In this document: piece by piece, positions 1-5,740 of the stretch
Numbering within the stretch: the first letter of the stretch is position 1
Layout: every line of letters begins with the position of its first letter
Assembly (NCBI GenBank): GCA_903887095.1
Contig: CAISOQ010000362.1
Coordinates: 1 to 10,265, forward strand
DNA from: an uncultured Flavobacteriia bacterium
GTDB lineage: Bacteria > Bacteroidota > Bacteroidia > Flavobacteriales_D > Crocinitomicaceae
DNA: 10,265 bases
Direction: 5' to 3'
Position numbers and translations under genes: made by a program
The notes under the pieces: generated by a model
What the model saw: only the letters and a program-made list of their open reading frames with translations
Databases searched by the model: none
What the model was told of the DNA's origin: nothing

Positions 1-801
1 GGTGTAGGAAAGTACTTGAAAGAAAAAAATCCAGCTATTAAAATTTGGGGAATTGACACCTATGGTTCTGTTTTCAAAAAATACAAGGAGACGGGTATTT
101 TTGATGAAAATGAAATTTATCCATATATCACCGAAGGAATTGGAGAAGATATTCTTCCTGCAAATGTAGATTTCGACATTATTGATCTTTTTGAAAAAGT
201 TACGGATAAAGATGCAGCTGTTTACACAAGAAGACTTGCTCGTGAGGAAGGGATTTTCGTAGGAAACTCTGCAGGTGCTGCTATCAAAGGATTATTGCAA
301 CTTTCAAGTGAAATAAAAGAAGACGATGTGGTTGTTGTTTTATTTCATGATCACGGAAGTCGTTATGTTGGAAAAATATTCAATGATGACTGGATGCGAG
401 AAAGAGGATTTCTTGAGGAAGAAATTAAAACAGCCGGCGATCTGGTTGCAAAACATGAAGATATGCCACTTGTTACATTGTATGCTGAGGAACTTGTATC
501 CCACGCAATTGCTAAAATGCGCAAATTCGGTATTTCACAGATTCCGGTATTAAAGGATAATCAGTTTGTTGGTTCATTGGACGATAGCCATGTTTACCAA
601 TTGTTGGTAGACCAACCTGAATTGAGAGATGCGGCTATTTCTTCTGTAATGCAGGATGCCTTTCCAGTTGTAAAAGCAGCAACACATTTGGATGATTTGT
701 GCAAATTAATCAATAAAAATACACCGGCGGCACTTGTTGAAATGCCGAATGGCAATCATCATATTGTTACGCGTTACGATGTGATATCTTCCATGTCATA
801 A
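1..801 (+). CDS. Cystathionine beta-synthase-type PLP enzyme with C-terminal CBS domains (5' end missing)
   Basis: The gene is open at the left edge: frame 1 reads GVGKYLKEKNP from base 1, so the true start and the PLP-lysine region lie upstream; 266 residues are visible. The first half is the C-terminal part of a fold-type II PLP domain, with EGIGEDILP, a GNSAGAA loop and HDHGSRY, the signature typical of cystathionine beta-synthases. After a short linker, from about base 460, comes a pair of CBS motifs (IPVLKDNQFVGSLDD, then a second, more divergent half). The family condenses serine or O-acetylserine with homocysteine or sulfide in cytosolic sulfur amino-acid metabolism. CBS domains usually regulate the enzyme, often by binding adenosyl ligands; that they do so here is inference. 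A cysteine synthase with CBS domains cannot be excluded without the N-terminus. The stop lies 7 bases before the next start, suggesting co-transcription. Confidence 0.88.
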   Translation, partial: GVGKYLKEKNPAIKIWGIDTYGSVFKKYKETGIFDENEIYPYITEGIGEDILPANVDFDIIDLFEKVTDKDAAVYTRRLAREEGIFVGNSAGAAIKGLLQLSSEIKEDDVVVVLFHDHGSRYVGKIFNDDWMRERGFLEEEIKTAGDLVAKHEDMPLVTLYAEELVSHAIAKMRKFGISQIPVLKDNQFVGSLDDSHVYQLLVDQPELRDAAISSVMQDAFPVVKAATHLDDLCKLINKNTPAALVEMPNGNHHIVTRYDVISSMS

Positions 802-808
802 GAAGCAG

Positions 809-1600
809 ATGATCTTTATCGATCAAATGGATAGAGAGGTTCAGTTGAATGATCGTCCTAAAAGGATCATCTCACTTGTTCCGTCTCAAACCGAATTACT
901 GGCTGATTTAGGCTTGGATGAGGAAGTCATTGGGATTACAAAATTTTGTATTTATCCAGAGGAATGGTTTAGATCTAAAACGAGGGTAGGAGGTACGAAA
1001 CAACTGAACATTGAATTAATCAGAAGCCTCAATCCAGATTTGATTATTGGCAACAAAGAGGAAAATACAGCCGAGGATATTTTGAGTTTAGAGGATATTG
1101 CTCCAGTTTGGATGAGCGATATTTATACGTTCGAAGATGCATTGAAAATGATTGTTTCAGTCGGTGATGTTGTCTGTAAGAAACGTGAGTCTGAACAAAT
1201 GGTTTTGAAGATCCAAGAGAAATTTAACCAGATCAATAAGCAGGAGAAAAAAAGAAAAGTACTCTATTTTATCTGGAAAGATCCTGAATTTATTGCCGGA
1301 AAAAATACCTTTATCGATGCGATATTGGACGCAATTGGATGTGAAAATTGTTGTGAGCTCGAACGTTATCCAGCATTAATAGCAATCAAAACACCTAATC
1401 CTGATTTCATATTCTTGAGTTCAGAACCCTATCCATTTAAAGAGGAACACAAAGATTATTTCAAAGCCATTTTTCCCAATGCAAAAATAGTTTTTGTAGA
1501 TGGAGAAATGTTTTCCTGGTATGGTTCAAGAATGCTCTTGGCACCGGCTTATTTCCAGCGTTTAGCGAATGAACTCGCCATTGATGAGAAAGGTGATTAA
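809..1600 (+). CDS. Helical-backbone metal receptor / BtuF-like substrate-binding protein without signal peptide
   Basis: This 263-residue protein resembles the BtuF/class III substrate-binding family that captures cobalamin, haem or iron chelates for ABC importers. Recognisable segments are RIISLVPSQTELLADLGL (residues 19-36), GGTKQLNIELIRSLNPDLII (61-80) at the end of the first lobe, a charged connecting helix (about 126-150), and second-lobe motifs SSEPYPFKEEH (204-214) and DGEMFSWYGSR (231-241). The N-terminus starts directly in the fold (MIFIDQMDRE) with no signal peptide or lipobox. The frame is closed by a TGA at 782-784 and has no ATG, GTG or TTG before 809, so the start is fixed. A purine-rich AGAAG lies just upstream. 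No permease or ATPase gene is nearby. The protein is therefore predicted to be cytosolic; its ligand is unknown. Its 3' end overlaps the convergent gene by 39 bases. Confidence 0.8.
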   Translation: MIFIDQMDREVQLNDRPKRIISLVPSQTELLADLGLDEEVIGITKFCIYPEEWFRSKTRVGGTKQLNIELIRSLNPDLIIGNKEENTAEDILSLEDIAPVWMSDIYTFEDALKMIVSVGDVVCKKRESEQMVLKIQEKFNQINKQEKKRKVLYFIWKDPEFIAGKNTFIDAILDAIGCENCCELERYPALIAIKTPNPDFIFLSSEPYPFKEEHKDYFKAIFPNAKIVFVDGEMFSWYGSRMLLAPAYFQRLANELAIDEKGD

Positions 1601-2926
1601 TTCGTTCATTGGTCGGTAATCCTCTCCAAATAAAACGCGGCCTTGCAAACGGGCCTTTTTAGCTGAAACTTTTCTGAACCGAATGGTTAATTCATCAATG
1701 TGATTGCTGAACGTTTTACTGGCGCTGAATTCAGGAATCATCTCAAGAAATGAAGTCATCAAACCACCACCTTCTATGTTCATAAATGGTTTTAAATTAC
1801 CGTTAATGATAATAAATTCGTTCCCCGTCATCGTGATGATCGAAGGATGAGGTGAGACACCAATGTAGAATGAGTTTGGAGTGACTTGTTGTACAAATAA
1901 TTCCTCTTCCTGAATACGTATGATATTGCTGTCCAGTTCAAAATCAAAATAAGATTGCAACGATTCACGGCCAACAAGTTTGAGGATATCGAAAGGATGT
2001 TTTGTTTCAATGTACAGTTCCATTTGTGGAACGATGAAGAATCCTGATGAATGATTGATGATTTTTGTTCCGAAATAATTCAAAGAAAAAGATTGAATGG
2101 CAGGAATTCGAACACCAAATTGGTCCAGCCAAGAATTCAGCGTATCATTCAGCAGAGTAGGCACTTCCGTTCCGGAAAAATGAAATCCTTTTTGTTTTAA
2201 ACACTTTTTCAAGGTTTTTAATTTGCTTGAAGTAGTAGGAAGAATTTCCATTTTTCCATCGATAAACAAACTTTGATCATCCAAACCAAAGTGGATGTTT
2301 GTTTTTCCAAAATCTTTTTTGTCCCCGAAAGGAATGCCACTTGAATAGGTTTCAAAGAAAGTTCCTGAGCGAGGATGCACAATGTCGTATAGGTCAATTG
2401 AATGATTTTCCTTTTTAAGAATTTTTTCTGCTGTTTTTGTGAGAAATTCATTCGAAGGTCCATTTCCTTCCGGTTTGAAAAGGATTACACCAACATCTTC
2501 CTTCACAGCAAATGGCACCGCAGTATTTTTGAATCCTTTTTTAAACAGACCAACATTATTGATGTTTACTAAAAGTCCGTTGACGGGAACACCTTCAAGG
2601 TTGATTTGGAAATACACCAGATCCGACATATAGTCGATTCCTAAATTTTGAAGTTCGCTTTCTTTTTCGGTTTGCTTTTCGATTGTTTCACGAATCATTT
2701 TCAGCAGGGCTTCATCTTTGGATTCAATGAAAACGGAAAAAAGTGTTTTCTCAGCAAGTTCTCGGCCGTCCAATCGTACCGCAAAGTTGGCCTTTTCTGG
2801 CAGGTAGTTGAGATTGTTATTTTTATTCGATTCTAGGAGGGTTTTTGTTGTGAACAGCAACATCCATGCAACCAACAGGGTAAATATCCCTGTTAACGCT
2901 GAAATGAAAACCTTTCCTTTGCTCAT
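1562..2926 (-). CDS. Hypothetical membrane-anchored protein, 454 aa, function unknown
   Basis: I do not recognise the family. The N-terminus MSKGKVF is followed by one hydrophobic segment (residues 6-26, ISALTGIFTLLVAWMLLF) with no evident signal-peptidase site, so the protein is most likely a single-pass inner-membrane protein with about 425 residues facing the periplasm. The remainder is mixed alpha/beta in appearance, with a Lys/Glu-rich helical stretch (70-92) after RLDGRELAEKT, and has one cysteine (242). The C-terminal region (about 408-450) alternates charged strands with GRVLFGEDYRPMNELI. The ATG is 4 bases downstream of a TAnnTTTG element, and the next in-frame Met (residue 22) lies inside the membrane segment, which supports this start. 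It is divergent from the acyltransferase gene. Its last 39 bases overlap the end of the BtuF-like gene on the other strand. It is an intact reading frame with no frameshift. Confidence 0.8.
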   Translation of the reverse strand: MSKGKVFISALTGIFTLLVAWMLLFTTKTLLESNKNNNLNYLPEKANFAVRLDGRELAEKTLFSVFIESKDEALLKMIRETIEKQTEKESELQNLGIDYMSDLVYFQINLEGVPVNGLLVNINNVGLFKKGFKNTAVPFAVKEDVGVILFKPEGNGPSNEFLTKTAEKILKKENHSIDLYDIVHPRSGTFFETYSSGIPFGDKKDFGKTNIHFGLDDQSLFIDGKMEILPTTSSKLKTLKKCLKQKGFHFSGTEVPTLLNDTLNSWLDQFGVRIPAIQSFSLNYFGTKIINHSSGFFIVPQMELYIETKHPFDILKLVGRESLQSYFDFELDSNIIRIQEEELFVQQVTPNSFYIGVSPHPSIITMTGNEFIIINGNLKPFMNIEGGGLMTSFLEMIPEFSASKTFSNHIDELTIRFRKVSAKKARLQGRVLFGEDYRPMNELITFLINGEFIR

Positions 2927-2930
2927 AGAA

Positions 2931-2938
2931 CAAAATTA
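2931..2938 (-). promoter_or_regulatory. Bacteroidota -7 promoter element (TAATTTTG) for the 454-aa membrane protein gene
   Basis: On the minus strand TAATTTTG matches the Bacteroidota sigma-A -7 consensus TAnnTTTG in all six fixed positions. It ends 4 bases before the ATG at 2926. A TTA sits 19 bases upstream (minus strand 2960-2958), where TTG would be expected for the -33 element. The transcript would begin at or very near the start codon, giving a leaderless or nearly leaderless mRNA. This is a motif-based inference. Confidence 0.5.
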
Positions 2939-2957
2939 GACTTAAATGTTTAATAGC

Positions 2958-2965
2958 TAACTTTG
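2958..2965 (+). promoter_or_regulatory. Bacteroidota -7 promoter element (TAACTTTG) for the acyltransferase gene
   Basis: TAACTTTG matches TAnnTTTG exactly and ends 4 bases before the ATG at 2970. A TTA lies 19 bases upstream (2936-2938), a weak match to the -33 TTG. The arrangement mirrors the opposing element at 2931-2938: the same 4-base distance to the start and the same 19-base spacer, with the two octamers forming a 7-of-8 inverted repeat. Motif-based inference. Confidence 0.5.
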
Positions 2966-2969
2966 AATC

Positions 2970-3512
2970 ATGAAATATTTGGCAAGGTTTATTTTTTGGG
3001 TATGCGGTTGGAAGATCGATAAAGAAACTCCGAATGGCATAAAAAAGTGCGTAGTAGTGGTTGGACCTCATACCTCCAATTGGGATTTTATTCTTGGTCG
3101 ACTCGCGTTCATTATGTATGGCGTGAAACCTAAAATTCTAATAAAGAAAGAGCTGTTTTTTCCTCCAATGGGTTGGGTTCTAAGGGCCTTAGGTGGTATT
3201 CCTGTAGATCGCAAGAAAAACAATAATATTACTGATCTAGCGGTTCGTATTTTCGAAGAAAGAGATGAATTATTTATGATTTTCACTCCTGAAGGTACAA
3301 GAAGTTACAATCCCAATTGGAAAAAAGGGTTTTATTACATAGCGCAGAAAGCAAAGGTGCCAATTTATATAGCTTACGTAGATTACAGCACAAAAACGGG
3401 TGGCTTTCACAGTTTGTTTCAACCGACAGGTGATGTCGACAAAGACATTGATTATATCAAGTCTGTCATGGGAAAATTCAAGGGTAAATTTCCCGAAAAT
3501 GGTGTTTATTAA
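2970..3512 (+). CDS. PlsC-like lysophospholipid acyltransferase family protein
   Basis: This 180-residue protein carries the acyltransferase motifs in order: HTSNWD (HX4D, residues 34-39; catalytic His34 and Asp39), GGIPVDR (75-81; the substrate-binding Arg motif), FTPEGTRS (105-112; the conserved PEGTRS) and the hydrophobic PIYIAYVDY (131-139). The family transfers an acyl chain from acyl-CoA or acyl-ACP to a lysophospholipid or related acceptor at the cytoplasmic face of the inner membrane. The N-terminal segment (about 1-15, with RFIFWVCGW) could be a membrane-contacting helix rather than a full transmembrane anchor. At 180 residues it is shorter than typical PlsC (about 240) and resembles the compact acyltransferases common in Bacteroidota, so the acceptor is uncertain (lysophosphatidate, an ornithine-type aminolipid, or another). 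The stop codon shares bases with the stop of the convergent DUF5522 gene. Confidence 0.88.
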   Translation: MKYLARFIFWVCGWKIDKETPNGIKKCVVVVGPHTSNWDFILGRLAFIMYGVKPKILIKKELFFPPMGWVLRALGGIPVDRKKNNNITDLAVRIFEERDELFMIFTPEGTRSYNPNWKKGFYYIAQKAKVPIYIAYVDYSTKTGGFHSLFQPTGDVDKDIDYIKSVMGKFKGKFPENGVY

Positions 3513-3697
3513 GGCTTTTTGTTTTGACCAGTTTTCTTGTCGTACCCGTAAGGACAATGCTTGCAACCACTTTTGCAACAATATCCCCTTTTTAAATGGT
3601 ATTTTTCTGTAAAAATGATGTGTCCTTCAGGACTTAGGTAATAATCCTCTTCAGAAAGTTGGGATCTTTTTGAAAATCCGGATAGTTCATTGTCCAT
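3509..3697 (-). CDS. Small Cys-rich DUF5522 family protein
   Basis: This 62-residue protein has a conserved core: YYLSPEGHIIFTEKYHLKRG (residues 19-38), then GYCCKSGCKHCPYGY (38-52). The clustered Cys40, Cys41, Cys45 and Cys48, with His34 and His47 close by, are what one expects of a small metal-binding knuckle. The sequence matches my recollection of the DUF5522 family, which has no assigned function. The polar N-terminus (1-17) and Lys-rich tail (54-62) appear variable. It is convergent with the acyltransferase gene, the two stop codons sharing the palindromic TTAA at 3509-3512, and divergent from the desulfhydrase-like gene 32 bases away. The coding strand is supported by the conserved CC-x3-C-x2-CPYG pattern; the overlapping frames on the other strand show nothing recognisable. 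Metal binding is inference. Confidence 0.85.
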   Translation of the reverse strand: MDNELSGFSKRSQLSEEDYYLSPEGHIIFTEKYHLKRGYCCKSGCKHCPYGYDKKTGQNKKP

Positions 3698-3701
3698 AGT
3701 A

Positions 3702-3709
3702 TAAATGTA
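3702..3709 (-). promoter_or_regulatory. Possible -7 promoter element (TACATTTA) for the DUF5522 gene
   Basis: On the minus strand TACATTTA matches TAnnTTTG except for the last base. It ends 4 bases before the ATG at 3697, the same spacing seen at the two elements near 2931-2965. No convincing -33 TTG is seen upstream. The repeated spacing is the main support. Confidence 0.3.
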
Positions 3710-3729
3710 GTTGCTCTTTCAGTTAAAGT

Positions 3730-4659
3730 ATGTTTGATTCAAAGAAATCAGTGTTGCAAGAAGTATGTTTCAGTTTTCTTAACAAGACGAATAAAAAATT
3801 GTTCATTAAAAGAGATGATTTAATCGATGAGTTTGTTTCGGGAAATAAATGGCGAAAGCTGAAATACAACATTGAACATGCACGTCAGTTAGGAAAAAAA
3901 GGCATTTTAACGTTTGGTGGAGCCTATTCAAATCACCTGCTTGCTACTGCTGCTGCTTGCCATTATTATGGTTTGAATTCCATTGGAATAGTGCGTGGTG
4001 AAGAATTGACAATAGAATCGAATGAGATGCTGCAAAAATGCAGTGACTTTGGTATGGAGTTATTATTCATTTCAAGAACGGAATATGCGAATCGAAATGA
4101 ATCAAGTTTTGTCAACTATTATAAATCTGAATTCCCGAACTTTTATTTGGTACCTGAAGGAGGAGCGAACTATTATGGTATAATTGGTTGTCAAGAAATA
4201 ATGCTGGAAGCAGGATTTGATTTTGACCGTGTTTTCATTGCTCAAGGCACCACTGCAACAAGTTGTGGGGTGTTAACCTCCCTTAAAAATGGAACGCGGC
4301 TTTCAGCTGTTCCGGTGCTCAAGGGTTTCGATACGTTTGGTGAAATGAAAAAACTACTTTCGTATTCAGGATTTGAGCAAGAGTGGGTTGATGAGCTCTT
4401 ACATTTAGTAGATATTCATACCGAAAGTCATTTTGGCGGATATGGTAAATACGATGCCTCTTTGCTTGAACTCATGCAACATTTCTATCAGGAAACAGCC
4501 ATTCCATTAGATCCGGTTTACACTGGTAAATTGATACATGCACTGTGCGAATACTGTTTAGCAACTTCAGAAATTGCTGAGAAAATATTAATAGTGCATA
4601 CAGGAGGTATTGCTGGCGGATTGCATGTTTCCCGCAGTGAAGGTTATGTGTTTAATTGA
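3730..4659 (+). CDS. PLP-dependent D-cysteine desulfhydrase / ACC deaminase family enzyme
   Basis: This 309-residue fold-type II PLP enzyme has FIKRDDLI (residues 25-32), SGNKWRKLKYN (37-47; Lys40 is the expected PLP Schiff-base lysine), GGAYSNHLLATAAA (63-76; Ser67-Asn68 at the substrate carboxylate), VPEGGAN (141-147), QGTTATSCG (172-180, the PLP-phosphate loop), DPVYTGK (261-267) and HTGGIAGG (290-297). The family either opens the ACC ring or removes H2S and ammonia from D-cysteine. Bona fide ACC deaminases have Glu and Leu at the positions that appear here as Thr265 (after Tyr264) and Thr291, so a D-cysteine desulfhydrase-like or other D-amino-acid lyase activity is more likely than ACC deamination. 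The alignment was by eye. The ATG at 3730 gives a normal-length N-terminus. A TATGTTTG promoter-like octamer overlaps this ATG and is probably chance. The gene stands alone, convergent with the PorP gene. Confidence 0.85.
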   Translation: MFDSKKSVLQEVCFSFLNKTNKKLFIKRDDLIDEFVSGNKWRKLKYNIEHARQLGKKGILTFGGAYSNHLLATAAACHYYGLNSIGIVRGEELTIESNEMLQKCSDFGMELLFISRTEYANRNESSFVNYYKSEFPNFYLVPEGGANYYGIIGCQEIMLEAGFDFDRVFIAQGTTATSCGVLTSLKNGTRLSAVPVLKGFDTFGEMKKLLSYSGFEQEWVDELLHLVDIHTESHFGGYGKYDASLLELMQHFYQETAIPLDPVYTGKLIHALCEYCLATSEIAEKILIVHTGGIAGGLHVSRSEGYVFN

Positions 4660-4690
4660 TAACCAAAATTTCCCCTTCAACAAAAGAATG

Positions 4691-5737
4691 TTAAAGTGTA
4701 CCTGTTCCTTTCCAACGGAAGAATTTACGGTCATGAATAGTTCCTCTCTTATCCGCAATCATGGAATATTTTAGGAATACTTCGGCTGCGCCAACAGTTT
4801 TGGTAAAAGCTCTTAGCGATGAATAATTCACGTCATAACTTACACCAATTTTGAATCCGCCTCTTTTGTAGGAAAGTGAAGCAATTACAGCATCGTTCCA
4901 GCGCATAAACAAACCATAGGAAAAAAATGAACGCTGCACATAGTCCGTTCTTTCAGAACTTTCGAAAAGTTCATGTTCAACATACGAACCAATTAGATAA
5001 TAATGATTTGGACCCATGAAGGATAACAAGGCTTGAGGTGAAATAGCTACTTTTCTCATAGGGTAGAATTTACTCCCACTAACCATGATATTAACGGTCT
5101 TAAACAATGCGCCATTTGATCCAAAATAAGTCAGATTTGGAGAGTTCAAATGATTCATTGAGATCCCAGCCTTCACATAACCATTTTCATCTGCAATGTA
5201 TTTATAATGAATTCCCGCACCCAAATCAAAAGAACTTGTGCTGTATGGATAGTACTCAAATTCTTGATTATCTATTCCCTGGTCAAAACCAGATCCGTCC
5301 CATTGTGTATCCCAAGTTTGTGCTCCTTGTGTTAAACTTTGCATGTAAAATCCGGGCGACATACCAACAGAGACAAAGTTTTGTCTATCGAGGGCCAATG
5401 AAAAGGCTATGGGTACAGAAACTACATTGGAAACGATACGTGCATCCCCAGTTTGGTCGTTCGAGAAATTGACGCCAAATCCAACGGTGTTGAATGAATT
5501 TTTAAGTTTTACTTTTGTATCAAACGAAAAGTTAGCTGTCGTAAAAGGTTGTCCTTCCAAAGTAAGCCATTGCATGCGATAATTAGCTAAAAGTCGAATG
5601 TCTTCATCCATAACGCCAACTGCACCGGCATTCAAGCTTGAGGGGTTTTCGTTCCACATACTAAGATGTTTGTCTTGTTGAGCAAAAACTTCACCGGCAA
5701 TCAAGAAAGAAAATACAAGAAAATGTTTCGTTTTCAT
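4691..5737 (-). CDS. Type IX secretion system membrane protein, PorP/SprF family
   Basis: This 348-residue protein has a signal peptide (MKTKHFLVFSFLIAGEVFA, probable cleavage after Ala19) and then the family's N-terminal hallmark NENPSSLNAGAVG (residues 29-41), corresponding to the NPa-x-NPa-x-aG motif of PorP/SprF. The rest is alternating amphipathic strands rich in aromatic and glycine residues, as expected for an outer-membrane beta-barrel. Length is typical (about 300-350). PorP/SprF-like proteins help secrete or anchor particular T9SS cargo, notably proteins with type B C-terminal domains; SprF with SprB in Flavobacterium johnsoniae is the precedent. It starts only 3 bases after the stop of the gene encoding such a cargo protein, so the two are almost certainly co-transcribed and translationally coupled, and probably act as a pair. 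It is a paralogue-type PorP, not evidence that the core T9SS genes are nearby. Confidence 0.92.
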   Translation of the reverse strand: MKTKHFLVFSFLIAGEVFAQQDKHLSMWNENPSSLNAGAVGVMDEDIRLLANYRMQWLTLEGQPFTTANFSFDTKVKLKNSFNTVGFGVNFSNDQTGDARIVSNVVSVPIAFSLALDRQNFVSVGMSPGFYMQSLTQGAQTWDTQWDGSGFDQGIDNQEFEYYPYSTSSFDLGAGIHYKYIADENGYVKAGISMNHLNSPNLTYFGSNGALFKTVNIMVSGSKFYPMRKVAISPQALLSFMGPNHYYLIGSYVEHELFESSERTDYVQRSFFSYGLFMRWNDAVIASLSYKRGGFKIGVSYDVNYSSLRAFTKTVGAAEVFLKYSMIADKRGTIHDRKFFRWKGTGTL

Positions 5738-5740
5738 AGG

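Noticed and set aside
3270..3581. 103-codon minus-strand frame opposite the acyltransferase gene
   Set aside because: It is antisense to the conserved PEGTRS region and overlaps the DUF5522 gene in a different frame; no domain is visible.
3400..3612. 70-codon plus-strand frame across the end of the acyltransferase gene
   Set aside because: It overlaps two supported genes (PlsC-like and DUF5522) in other frames and has no recognisable features; it is a shadow frame.
3729..3736. TATGTTTG octamer as a promoter for the desulfhydrase-like gene
   Set aside because: It matches TAnnTTTG but overlaps the start codon, so it could not drive a transcript containing that ATG; the family-like N-terminus supports the ATG, making the match likely chance.
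4660..4690. Possible bidirectional terminator between convergent genes
   Set aside because: The 31-base gap shows no stem-loop followed by a T-run on either strand.
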